Positions 1-6,908 of a DNA stretch of 13,447 bases are shown here, piece by piece (position 1 is the first letter of the stretch; every line of letters starts with the position of its first letter). Below the pieces are notes generated by a model. The model worked only from the letters and a program-made list of their open reading frames with translations, did no database searches and had not been told where the DNA came from. The stretch comes from CAYVFM01 sp964546375 (GTDB taxonomy: Bacteria > Gemmatimonadota > Gemmatimonadetes > Palauibacterales > Palauibacteraceae), in contig CAZJJO010000055.1 of the NCBI GenBank assembly GCA_964546375.1, positions 1-13,447 on the forward strand. The letters are read 5' to 3'. Position numbers and translations under genes: made by a program.

Positions 1-59
1 CACGGCGGCCACCGCCGCCGCGGCGCGCGGCCGGCTCCAGCGGATCGGACGGTCGGACG

Positions 60-713
60 TCAGCGCCCGCCGCCCTCCTTCTTCTCCTTCTCCTCCGTCT
101 TCTTCCCGTCGTGCTTCTCCATCATGCCCTTCTCCGACATCCCGCCGTCCTTCATCATCTTCCCGCGCTCCATCCGGTCGCCGTGGCCGCCGTGATGGCC
201 GCGGTGCATCCGCTTCATCAGGTGGACGCCGTAGAGGAACTTCTCGCGCTGGTCGGCCTCCAGCACCTGCAGGGCCCGCTGGGCGATGCGGGCCACCTCG
301 ACCCGGGCCGCCACCCGACGGTCGGCCCTCGAGCGCAGGGCGGACTCGTAGGCCTGGACGTCGATGCCGTCCTCTCCGAAGGCGTCCTTCATCCCGCCGT
401 GCATCGAGCCCCGGTCCTTCCGGTGGCCCTCCCGGACGGCCTTCACCGAGTCCTTCAGGCTCTTCAGCCGCTCCACCTGGTCGTCGGTCAGCTCGAGCAG
501 CTCGCCCTGGTGGAGGATGGCGACGGGTACCTTCGCGAGCATGGACCCGTGGCCGCCGTGCATGCCGCCCCCGGCCCGCATGGCCTCGTGGCCGCCCCGC
601 TTGCCGTCGTGGCCCTGGGCGGGCAGGCCACCGGCGGCGACGAAGGCCGCGGCCAGGGCGAGGGCGAAGGCGCGGCGAAGGACGGGACGCTCCTGCTGGT
701 GGCTCGTCTCCAT
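60..713 (-). CDS. Exported Met/His-rich Spy/CpxP-like (LTXXQ) protein
   Basis: 217-residue protein. Residues 1-32 form a Sec signal peptide (Arg-containing start, Ala/Phe/Leu core, cleavage near LPA|Q), so it should act in the periplasm. The mature part is mostly charged helix with an LTDDQ motif at 75-79 and a looser second copy, LEADQ, at 151-155. This is the paired LTXXQ layout of Spy/CpxP-type periplasmic chaperones and related metal-response proteins. Two stretches are rich in Met, His and Gly: residues 35-58, and 164-201 with at least six His and nine Met. That composition suggests binding of copper or another soft metal (inference). The C-terminus is a Lys/Glu tail. The ATG at 713 has GGGAGGT five bases upstream, and the longer open frame beyond it lacks protein-like composition. 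It is transcribed away from the next gene. The family call rests on motifs, not a search, and the protein is longer than E. coli Spy because of the metal-rich tails. Confidence 0.82.
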   Translation of the reverse strand: METSHQQERPVLRRAFALALAAAFVAAGGLPAQGHDGKRGGHEAMRAGGGMHGGHGSMLAKVPVAILHQGELLELTDDQVERLKSLKDSVKAVREGHRKDRGSMHGGMKDAFGEDGIDVQAYESALRSRADRRVAARVEVARIAQRALQVLEADQREKFLYGVHLMKRMHRGHHGGHGDRMERGKMMKDGGMSEKGMMEKHDGKKTEEKEKKEGGGR

Positions 714-817
714 CACGGACCTCCCTGCTGAGGGGTGTGCGGCGCCGGCCGCCCGGGTCGCTTCTCCTCCTCCTGCGGACGGCCGTGCGTTCGCCCCTTC
801 GGACGTGCAGCGATCAT
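713..817 (-). CDS. Possible 34-residue leader ORF upstream of the Spy-like gene
   Basis: A short open frame starts at ATG 817 (minus strand), preceded by AGGAGG with a five-base spacer. It ends in TGA that shares a base with the ATG of the Spy-like gene (TGATG). Stop-start overlap of this kind usually means translational coupling. The product is Arg/Pro/Gly-rich with no recognisable domain, and such composition is common in chance frames of GC-rich DNA. The good ribosome-binding site and exact overlap are the only reasons to list it. It may be a regulatory leader peptide or nothing. Confidence 0.22.
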   Translation of the reverse strand: MIAARPKGRTHGRPQEEEKRPGRPAPHTPQQGGP

Positions 818-980
818 GCCGTCCTCCTCTCGCCTCTCCCCTGCCCGCCTCGGGTCGGGACGATCCTCGATCGGCGGTGCACGGGAGGACCCGGGCGGCC
901 CTTGCCCGCGGCCGGCCGGGGCGATCCCTTGGCCCACCGCAGGCTCGACGACGATCATCCCGACCGACCGGAGGTGCCCG

Positions 981-1604
981 ATGCTCGCTCGCCCGGACCG
1001 GGTCCCGCATCGACCGAATCCCCCTTCGCCGCGGGAGGACGACGGCTCCTCCCCGGACGGCCTCCTCTCCTCGCTGGCCCTGGCCGCGGGTCCGGTGCTG
1101 GCCCTGCTGGCCCTGACGGCGTCGCCGACGGCCGCCCAGGAGGCCGACACGGCCGGCGGAGAGGCGGCCGGGGAGGGTCCGGAGCGGATCGGCGCGTTCG
1201 TCCACGTCCGCCAGGGCGACGGGCTCCTGCTGGTGACCCCCGACACCGCCTCGACGCTGAACCGGGGCGCCCGTCTCTTCCTGCGCTGTCGCGGCGGCGA
1301 GCGCTCGGTCTTCGTGGCCCTGGCGGCCGAGGAGGGCGGCCTCGGGAACCAGGAGGAGGGGGCCGCCGGCCAGTTCCGGATCGACCGGGGCCCGTGGACG
1401 GACCTCGAGCAGTGGGGCGCCAACGCCGCCGGAACGGCCGCGTTCATGAACCCCGAGCGGGTGCCCACCTTCGTCGGCCGGGCCGTGGACGGCGACCTCG
1501 CCGAGATCAGGATCGTCAACCCGGCCGGGGTGCGGCAGAAGTTCGTCTTCCCGATGGAGGGGATGGAGGAGGCGCTGGCGCGCCTCCCCTGCATCGGCGA
1601 CTGA
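981..1604 (+). CDS. Exported protein with a VasI/TagO-like C-terminal domain
   Basis: 207-residue protein of unknown function. A long Pro/Arg-rich start leads into a hydrophobic segment at about 28-47 and a TAA|Q cleavage site near residue 52, so it should be exported. An Asp/Thr/Ala/Glu-rich linker follows. Residues 72-205 look like one small beta-sandwich: a strand with RLFLRCRGGE, then SVFVAL, an FRIDRGPW stretch, an FVGRAV segment and a terminal LARLPC helix. This order (RC motif, 'RID' strand, final Cys) resembles the VasI/TagO family known from type VI secretion loci, but no other secretion gene is present, so that role is not implied. C103 and C204 are the only cysteines of the mature protein and probably form a disulfide. 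The ATG at 981 has GGAGGT five bases upstream. The gene stands alone, divergent from the Spy-like gene. Resemblance to the named family is from memory of its pattern. Confidence 0.75.
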   Translation: MLARPDRVPHRPNPPSPREDDGSSPDGLLSSLALAAGPVLALLALTASPTAAQEADTAGGEAAGEGPERIGAFVHVRQGDGLLLVTPDTASTLNRGARLFLRCRGGERSVFVALAAEEGGLGNQEEGAAGQFRIDRGPWTDLEQWGANAAGTAAFMNPERVPTFVGRAVDGDLAEIRIVNPAGVRQKFVFPMEGMEEALARLPCIGD

Positions 1605-1644
1605 CGGGTCGGACGGGCGAGGCCGGGTCCCGGAGGGGGAGCTT

Positions 1645-1671
1645 CCGCCGGCCCGTCGTCGGCCGGAGCGG
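1645..1671 (+). terminator. Weak hairpin downstream of the 981-1604 gene
   Basis: CCGGCC at 1648-1653 pairs with GGCCGG at 1661-1666 around a seven-base loop. A further CCG/CGG pairing (1645-1647 with 1669-1671) lies across a small bulge. It is about 40 bases past the stop codon, but no T-run follows, so a terminator role is only possible. Confidence 0.22.
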
Positions 1672-1759
1672 CGCCCGGGCGGGAGGCCTTGTCCGATGCC
1701 CGCCCGCTTTGTACACGTTATCCGACGTATCTGGGGGTACCTAGCGCCCCTTCGTCACA

Positions 1760-1776
1760 GCGCCGCGACGCGGCGC
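1760..1776. repeat. Near-perfect palindrome in the leader of the protease gene
   Basis: GCGCCGCG, one central A, then CGCGGCGC: eight bases matching on each side, 42 bases before the protease start codon. As RNA it can fold with a five-base loop, and as DNA it could be an operator. The 213-base gap 1605-1817 also holds a small AT-richer patch at 1708-1743 where a promoter could lie, but no box pair with normal spacing could be picked out. Confidence 0.3.
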
Positions 1777-1817
1777 CGGGAGCACCGACGAGTCTCTCTC
1801 CTCCAACGGAGGTTGAC

Positions 1818-3764
1818 ATGCGTTTCGTCTCGAGTCTCTGTGGATCCCGAACGGCCGCCGCGGGGGCCCTGCTACTGGGCGCCCTGGTGGCCTTCGGCTG
1901 CAGCGAGCAGGCCACCCAGCCGGACGCGACCGACGGCGACGTCGCCGCGATCGAGGCCCAGGACCTGGGTCCGGCGTTCGCGGCCCAGAAGGCCCACACG
2001 GATCGGCTCATGGCCCGGGAGGGCGTCGTGGGCACCGGGGTCGGCCTCACCGACGACGGCGAGCCCTCGGTGGCGGTCTACACCGTGGCGCCCGGGGTGG
2101 AGAACATCCCCGATCACGTCGACGGCGTGCCGGTCGAGAAGGTCGTGACCGGCCCGTTCGTAGCGGGTTCGGATCCGACGACGCGCCGCCGCCCGGCTCC
2201 CGTGGGCTTCTCGGTCGGGCATCCGAACATCACGGCGGGGACCTACGGCGCCCGGGTGCAGGACGGCAGCGGCAACGTCTACATGCTGTCGAACAACCAC
2301 ATCCTGGCCGACATCAACAGCGCGTCCATCGGCGACCCCACGCTCCAGCCCGGTCCCACCGACGGGGGCTCGGACCCGGGCGATCGGATCGCCGAGCTGG
2401 CCGATTACGAGCCGATCGACTTCAGCAACGACAACGTGATGGACGCGGCCATCTCGCAGGCGCTGAACCCGGACTCGCTGAGCGTCTCGACGCCCTCCGA
2501 CGACGGCTACGGGACCCCCAGCTCGACGCCCCTGACGCTGGACAGCGACGGTGACGGCAACGTCGACTCCGGCGTGGTGGGCACGGCCGTCCAGAAGTAC
2601 GGACGGACGACGGGGCTGACCTCCGGGGAGGTCTCGGAGATCAACGTCACCACCGAGGTCTGCTACGTCTGCGCCAACCCGCTCTGCACCCAGTGCTCCC
2701 AGTCCGCCACGATGGTGGACCAGATCGCCGTGACGCCGGGCGACTTCAGCGACGGTGGCGACTCCGGCTCGCTGATCGTGACCAACGACGGCAACAACCA
2801 GCCGGTGGCGCTGCTGTTCGCCGGCAGCGACACGCGGACGCTGGGCAACCGGATCGACCTGGTGCTGGACCGCTTCGCGGTCTCGGTCGACGACGGCGGC
2901 GACGACGGCGGCGACACCAACAGCGCGCCGACGGCGTCGTTCACGTCCTCCTGCACGGACCTGACGTGCGACTTCGACGGGTCGGGCTCCTCCGACTCCG
3001 ACGGGTCGATCGCCAGCTACGAGTGGGACTTCGGCGACGGCACGACGGCCACCGGCCAGACGGTGAGCCACACCTACGATTCCGGCGGCACCTTCACGGT
3101 GACGCTGACGGTGACCGACGACGACGGCGCCACCGACTCGTCCAGCCAGGACGTCTCGGTGAGCAGCGGCAACAGCGCGCCGACGGCGTCGTTCACGTCC
3201 TCCTGCACGGACCTGACGTGCGACTTCGACGGGTCGGGCTCCTCCGACTCCGACGGGTCGATCGCCAGCTACGAGTGGGACTTCGGCGACGGCACGACGG
3301 CCACCGGCCAGACGGTGAGCCACACCTACGATTCCGGCGGCACCTTCACGGTGACGCTGACGGTGACCGACGACGACGGCGCCACCGACTCGTCCAGCCA
3401 GGACGTCTCGGTCTCCTCCTCGACGGTCGGCTTCCACGTCGGTGACCTGGACGGCGCGAGCTCCAGCCAGGGCTCCACGTGGACGGCCACGGTGACCGTC
3501 ACGGCCCACGACGGCAGCCACAACGCCGAGGAGGGCTCCACGGTCAGCTTCAGCTTCAGCGGCCGTGACGTGAGCGGCACCGACTCCTGCACCACCGGCA
3601 CCGACGGCACGTGCTCGATCACCGTGAGCAACATCCGCAAGCGGACGGGCGACGTGACCTTCGAGGTGACGGACCTGAGCGACGCCGACGGCAATTACGA
3701 CGCCACGGCGAACCACGATCCGGACGGCGACAGCGACGGCACCATCATCACGGTGAGCAAGTGA
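1818..3764 (+). CDS. Lipoprotein trypsin-fold serine protease with two PKD domains
   Basis: 648 residues. The signal peptide ends at an AFGC lipobox-like site (C28), so a lipid anchor is likely although the site is not textbook. Residues 58-115 are an alpha/beta-looking module with VVGTGVG, IPDHVDGVPV and VTGPF. Residues 130-360 are a chymotrypsin-like protease with all three catalytic residues in context: H161 (SNNHILA), D209 (VMDAAIS) and S316 (GDSGSLI). Inside it lie a DSDGDGNVD loop (D242, D244, D246, D250), typical of calcium binding, and a C-x2-C-x4-C-x2-C cluster (C282, C285, C290, C293). An Asp/Gly linker leads to two PKD domains (368-451 and 452-531, each with YEWDFGDG and VSHTYDSGG), then an Ig-like tail to 648 with one likely disulfide. 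The likely role is an active envelope-anchored or extracellular peptidase; substrate unknown. The ATG has GGAGGT four bases upstream. A strong terminator follows, so the gene is probably a single transcript. The next gene carries a free copy of the N-terminal module. Confidence 0.93.
   Translation: MRFVSSLCGSRTAAAGALLLGALVAFGCSEQATQPDATDGDVAAIEAQDLGPAFAAQKAHTDRLMAREGVVGTGVGLTDDGEPSVAVYTVAPGVENIPDHVDGVPVEKVVTGPFVAGSDPTTRRRPAPVGFSVGHPNITAGTYGARVQDGSGNVYMLSNNHILADINSASIGDPTLQPGPTDGGSDPGDRIAELADYEPIDFSNDNVMDAAISQALNPDSLSVSTPSDDGYGTPSSTPLTLDSDGDGNVDSGVVGTAVQKYGRTTGLTSGEVSEINVTTEVCYVCANPLCTQCSQSATMVDQIAVTPGDFSDGGDSGSLIVTNDGNNQPVALLFAGSDTRTLGNRIDLVLDRFAVSVDDGGDDGGDTNSAPTASFTSSCTDLTCDFDGSGSSDSDGSIASYEWDFGDGTTATGQTVSHTYDSGGTFTVTLTVTDDDGATDSSSQDVSVSSGNSAPTASFTSSCTDLTCDFDGSGSSDSDGSIASYEWDFGDGTTATGQTVSHTYDSGGTFTVTLTVTDDDGATDSSSQDVSVSSSTVGFHVGDLDGASSSQGSTWTATVTVTAHDGSHNAEEGSTVSFSFSGRDVSGTDSCTTGTDGTCSITVSNIRKRTGDVTFEVTDLSDADGNYDATANHDPDGDSDGTIITVSK
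2918..3412 (+). repeat. Perfect tandem duplication encoding the two PKD domains
   Basis: Two direct copies with a period of 252 bases (84 codons). Bases 2918-3160 and 3170-3412 agree at every position over 243 bases. The copies diverge only in the last few codons, where GTGAGCAGC in copy one is replaced by CTCCTCCTCG-type sequence in copy two. Synonymous sites are identical too, pointing to a recent duplication or ongoing gene conversion. Confidence 0.95.
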
Positions 3765-3801
3765 CCGGACGCTGAAGCCGCTCCGACGAGCGGCGCGGCG
3801 C

Positions 3802-3839
3802 GACGCCCGTCCGGCGGGTCTCCCCGCCGGGCGGGCGTT
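3802..3839 (+). terminator. Strong intrinsic terminator after the protease gene
   Basis: A 17-base-pair stem (3802-3818 with 3823-3839) closes a four-base loop TCTC. All pairs are Watson-Crick except two G-U pairs, at 3810/3831 and 3802/3839. It starts 37 bases after the protease stop codon and is followed by a modestly T-rich tail (GTTCGTCGTTCTGG). It separates the protease transcript from the small lipoprotein gene downstream. Confidence 0.75.
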
Positions 3840-3918
3840 CGTCGTTCTGGGCGTCCGGAAGGTAGACCCTCGGCGGGGGGGCGGGGCGTCCACCCGGCAT
3901 CGCCCGCTCGCCCCCGAG

Positions 3919-3947
3919 TTTTCGGCTCCCCGGGCGGCGGCTAGATT
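3919..3947 (+). promoter_or_regulatory. Putative sigma-70-type promoter of the small lipoprotein gene
   Basis: A TTTTCG -35-like box (3919-3924), a 17-base spacer and a TAGATT -10 box (3942-3947) in the context GGCTAGATTGCGCCCCG. Transcription would start near 3954, giving a leader of about 20 bases to the GTG at 3976. The same GGCTAG-TTGCG element recurs before the amidase operon. Confidence 0.5.
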
Positions 3948-3975
3948 GCGCCCCGTGCGAGAGGAGCGGCGCCCC

Positions 3976-4365
3976 GTGGCTTCGGTCTCCGCGACGCTGC
4001 TGGCCGTGGCGCTCGCCGCGGCGGGGGCGCCGGGGTGCGGGCCGCCCGAGGACCGGGCGTCGACCCCACCGGCCGACACCGTCGCGCGGGGGGACACCAT
4101 GACGCCGGACGCGGAGCCCGACCGCTCCGTCCACGAGGTCCTGGCCGAGCACCGCGAGGGCTGGATGGCGCGCCCGGAGGTCACCGGCACCGGGATCGGC
4201 CGCTGCGACGGCGCTCCCTGCATCGTCGTCTATCTCCGCCGGCACACCCCGGAGGTCGAGGAGGCGCTCCCGGACACCGTGGGCGGGCATCCCGTCCGCC
4301 TGGAGGTGACCGGGCGGTTCGAGCCCCGCGCCGGCCCCGGCGCGGCGGGGGAGGAGGGCGGCTGA
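3976..4365 (+). CDS. Small lipoprotein: free-standing copy of the protease N-terminal module
   Basis: 129 residues, function unknown. A hydrophobic segment at 4-20 ends in APGC (C21), suggesting a lipoprotein. A Pro/Thr/Asp linker follows, and then residues 57-118 match the module at 58-115 of the upstream protease. Shared points are H59, the WMAR/LMAR stretch, V-x-GTGIG, the VVY strand, LPDTVGGHPV and VTGRF, with nearly the same spacing (52 versus 50 residues from His to VTG). It has a C77-x4-C82 pair, probably a disulfide, that the protease copy lacks, and no protease domain. It could be an inhibitor, chaperone or propeptide-like partner of the protease (inference). Start choice: GTG 3976 has GAGGAG nine bases upstream. 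GTG 3955 would add a charged n-region more typical of a signal peptide and lies close to the predicted transcription start, so it could be a leaderless start. TTG 3946 is less likely because it overlaps the -10 box. Confidence 0.75.
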   Translation: MASVSATLLAVALAAAGAPGCGPPEDRASTPPADTVARGDTMTPDAEPDRSVHEVLAEHREGWMARPEVTGTGIGRCDGAPCIVVYLRRHTPEVEEALPDTVGGHPVRLEVTGRFEPRAGPGAAGEEGG

Positions 4366-4394
4366 CCGGAAGCGATACCGGCCGCCTGCGGCCC

Positions 4395-4423
4395 TGTACC
4401 GCGTCCGGGCTCCGGGCTAGCTT
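4395..4423 (+). promoter_or_regulatory. Putative promoter of the amidase-yjjX-GGDEF/EAL operon
   Basis: A TGTACC -35-like box (4395-4400), a 17-base spacer and a TAGCTT -10 box (4418-4423) within GGCTAGCTTGCGTCCCG. This differs from the upstream element at 3939-3955 in only two of 17 positions. The leader to the GTG at 4511 would be about 80 bases. A short GGCCGC/GCGGCC inverted repeat at 4380-4393 sits just before it. Confidence 0.5.
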
Positions 4424-4510
4424 GCGTCCCGGGCCCTTCGCGCCCGGACCGGCCGGCGGGAGCGGCCCCCCGAACGCGCCCCCGAGCGAATCCGACGAGG
4501 AGCCGATCCC

Positions 4511-6313
4511 GTGACGCGACCCAGCCTCCGGCCCCCGGCCAGCCCCGCCCCTCCCGATCGCCCCGGCCTCGCCTCCGCGGCCGCCGCGGCGCTGGCGGCG
4601 CTGCTGCTGGCGGCGGCCGGTCCCGTCGAGGCGCAGCGGGCGGACACGGCCCGGGCGGAGCGGGCGGAACCCCTGGTGGCGGACACCGCGGCGCAGCCGG
4701 ACACCGCGCCCGAGATCACCCCGGAGGTGCTCGAGGAGGCCGCGAAGCTGTTCGGGCTGGAGTTCACCCTCGAGGAGCGCCGGCAGATGGTCGCCGGCAC
4801 GGCCCCCTTCGCCGACGTGAACCAGCTTCCCGAGCAGGCCTACCGGGCGCTCCGGGCGGGAGAGATCGACAACGCCGTCCCGCCGGCGCTGCTCTTCCGG
4901 CCCTATCCGCCGCGCGACGGACCCGAGGACCGCGCTCCCGACTTCGGGCCGATCCCCGCCGACGTCGAGCGCCCCGACGACCTGGAGGAGGTCGCCTACT
5001 GGCCGATCCGGAAGCTGGCGGGCCTGATCCGGAGCGGCCGGGTGAGCGCCGTGGAGCTGACGCGGATGTACCTGGATCGGCTGCGCCGGCACGACTCCAC
5101 CCTCCACGCGGTGATCACCTTCACCGAGGAGCGGGCCCTGGAGCAGGCCCGTCGGCTGGACCGGGAGCTGGCCGAGGGCCGCTGGCGCGGCCCCCTGCAC
5201 GGGATCCCCTGGGTGGCCAAGGACCTCTTCGCGGTGGAGGGCTATCCCACCACCTGGGGCGCCGAGCCCTACCGCGAGCAGACCATCGACGAGACCGCCA
5301 CGGTGGTCTCGCGGCTCGACAGCGCCGGGGCGGTGCTGGTGGCCAAGAGCACGCTGGGGGCGCTGGCCTGGGGCGACGTCTGGTTCGGCGAGCAGACCCG
5401 GAACCCGTGGAACCCGGAGCAGGGATCCAGCGGCTCGAGCGCCGGGTCGGCGGCCGCGGTCTCGGCGGGGCTGGTGCCCTTCGCCCTGGGCACCGAGACG
5501 CTGGGCTCGATCGTGAGCCCGTCCACCCGCACCGGCGTCACGGGCCTCCGCCCCAGCTTCGGCCGGGTGAGCCGCGACGGCGCGATGGCCCTCTCCTGGA
5601 GCATGGACAAGGTCGGACCCATCTGCCGTCGGGCCGAGGACTGCGCCATCGTCTTCGACGCCATCCGCGGACCCGACGGTGAGGACCGCACCGTCGTCGA
5701 CCGGCCGTTCCCCTACCGGCACGAGGTCGACCTCTCCGAGATGAAGGTCGGCTACCTGGCCTCGGCTTTCGAGGACGACACCACCGAGGCCGGCCGCCTG
5801 GACCGGCGCACCCTGGACGTGCTCCGGGAGCTCGGGGCCGAGCTGGTGCCGATCTCCCTGCCGGACCGGCCGACCGGGGCCATGGGCTTCATCCTCTCGG
5901 CCGAGGGGGCCGCCGCGTTCGACCGGCTCACCCGGAGCGACCGCGACAGCCTGATGGTCCGCCAGGAGGCGGCCGCCTGGCCCAACGTCTTCCGGTCCTC
6001 CCGCTTCATCCCCGCCGTCGAATACCTGCAGGCCAACCGGCTCCGGACCCTGCTGGGACGGGAGATGCGGGCGACGCTGGCGGGGATCGACGCCTACGTC
6101 TCGCCCAGCTTCGGGAGCGGCAACCTGCTGGCGACCAACCTCACCGGACATCCGTGCGTGGTCGTGCCCAACGGCTTCCCCGAGCCCGACGCTCCGAAGA
6201 GCATCACCTTCTGCGCGCCCATGTACGGGGAGGCCGCGGCGCTGGAGGTCGCCGAGGCCTACCAGGAGGCGACCGGGTGGGAGGAGCGCCACCCCGACCG
6301 GTTCGCTCCCTGA
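4511..6313 (+). CDS. Secreted amidase-signature family hydrolase
   Basis: 600 residues. A signal peptide (hydrophobic core about 20-36, cleavage near VEA|Q at 41) exports it. Residues 60-160 form a helical N-terminal extension including FTLEERRQMVAG and NAVPPALLF, a lead-in known from a subset of secreted amidases. The amidase-signature domain follows with its full Ser-cisSer-Lys triad: K237 in GIPWVAKDLF, S309 in the GSSGSSAGS loop and nucleophile S333 in GTETLGSIVSPS. The 24-residue gap between the two serines matches characterised members. It should hydrolyse an amide or ester bond outside the cytoplasm; the substrate cannot be read from sequence. The signal peptide and lead-in argue against GatA of the tRNA amidotransferase, and no gatB or gatC is nearby. 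The GTG start has GAGGAG eight bases upstream. It is first in a probable three-gene operon, 16 bases before yjjX. Confidence 0.94.
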   Translation: MTRPSLRPPASPAPPDRPGLASAAAAALAALLLAAAGPVEAQRADTARAERAEPLVADTAAQPDTAPEITPEVLEEAAKLFGLEFTLEERRQMVAGTAPFADVNQLPEQAYRALRAGEIDNAVPPALLFRPYPPRDGPEDRAPDFGPIPADVERPDDLEEVAYWPIRKLAGLIRSGRVSAVELTRMYLDRLRRHDSTLHAVITFTEERALEQARRLDRELAEGRWRGPLHGIPWVAKDLFAVEGYPTTWGAEPYREQTIDETATVVSRLDSAGAVLVAKSTLGALAWGDVWFGEQTRNPWNPEQGSSGSSAGSAAAVSAGLVPFALGTETLGSIVSPSTRTGVTGLRPSFGRVSRDGAMALSWSMDKVGPICRRAEDCAIVFDAIRGPDGEDRTVVDRPFPYRHEVDLSEMKVGYLASAFEDDTTEAGRLDRRTLDVLRELGAELVPISLPDRPTGAMGFILSAEGAAAFDRLTRSDRDSLMVRQEAAAWPNVFRSSRFIPAVEYLQANRLRTLLGREMRATLAGIDAYVSPSFGSGNLLATNLTGHPCVVVPNGFPEPDAPKSITFCAPMYGEAAALEVAEAYQEATGWEERHPDRFAP

Positions 6314-6329
6314 GACCCGAACCCCGGTC

Positions 6330-6908
6330 GTGGCCGTCTCCGTCGTCGTCGGTTCGGGGAACCCGGTGAAGGTCGAGGCGGCGAGGAGCGCCTTCGATCG
6401 GGTCTTTCCGGACACGACGCACCGGGTGGAGGGCGTCCCCGTCCCCTCGGGCGTCCCGGACCAGCCCCGGGGGCGGGCCGAGACACGCGAGGGGGCCCGG
6501 AACCGGGCCGCGGCGGCCGCCGCCCGGCGGCCCGACGCCGACTTCTGGGTCGGGATCGAGGGCGGCGTCTTCGACGAGGACGGCCGGATGTTCGCCTTCG
6601 CCCGGGTGGCCCTCCGCTCCGGGGGGCGCACCTCGGAGAGCGTCACGGGCGCCTTCGCGCTGCCCGCTCCCGTGGCCGACCGGGTGCGGGCGGGACGCGA
6701 GCTCGGCGCGGCCGACGACGAGGTCTTCGGCACCGAGGGCTCCAAGCGCGGCCGCGGAGCGGTGGGCCTGCTCACCGGCGGGGCGGTGGACCGGGCCGAG
6801 CTGTACGCCCGGGGGGTCTGCCTGGCGCTTCCCCCCTTCGTGCACCCCGATCTCTACGTCGGCGCGGCCGAGCCGGATCCTCCCTCCTCCCCGGAGTCGG
6901 ACCGGTGA
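6330..6908 (+). CDS. yjjX: Inosine/xanthosine triphosphatase (YjjX/DUF84 family)
   Basis: 192 residues, predicted cytoplasmic. The family hydrolyses non-canonical ITP and XTP to the diphosphates, cleaning the nucleotide pool. The start VVVGSGNPVKVEAARSAF (N11, K14) is the family's phosphate-binding opening. It is followed by VPSGVPDQP, the ETREGARNRA helix, WVGIEGGV with acidic E77, and GAFALP. It is slightly longer than E. coli YjjX (about 170 residues), with a Pro/Ser-rich tail after residue 178. The GTG at 6330 puts the glycine-rich loop at the usual place. Its ribosome-binding site is weak, so translation may depend on ribosomes finishing the amidase 16 bases upstream. The last codon and stop overlap the next start as GTGA. 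HAM1/RdgB, a different NTPase family, does not fit the opening motif. Confidence 0.92.
   Translation: MAVSVVVGSGNPVKVEAARSAFDRVFPDTTHRVEGVPVPSGVPDQPRGRAETREGARNRAAAAAARRPDADFWVGIEGGVFDEDGRMFAFARVALRSGGRTSESVTGAFALPAPVADRVRAGRELGAADDEVFGTEGSKRGRGAVGLLTGGAVDRAELYARGVCLALPPFVHPDLYVGAAEPDPPSSPESDR

Noticed and set aside
1708..1743. AT-richer patch before the protease as a promoter
   Set aside because: No -35/-10 pair with 16-18 base spacing could be matched, so no promoter was called.
2918..3412. Direct repeats considered as a CRISPR or mobile-element signature
   Set aside because: There are only two copies with no spacers, and they translate exactly as two PKD domains in frame.
1872..4223. A 783-codon open frame on the minus strand opposite the protease
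   Set aside because: It mirrors the protease gene, including the PKD repeat, has Arg/Val/Gly-biased chance composition, and no domain. Long antisense frames are expected in very GC-rich coding DNA.
4380..4393. GGCCGC/GCGGCC inverted repeat as a terminator of the small lipoprotein gene
   Set aside because: The stem is only five to six pairs with a tiny loop and no T-run.
4511..6313. GatA subunit of the tRNA amidotransferase
   Set aside because: A signal peptide, a long N-terminal lead-in and the absence of gatB/gatC nearby fit a secreted amidase instead.
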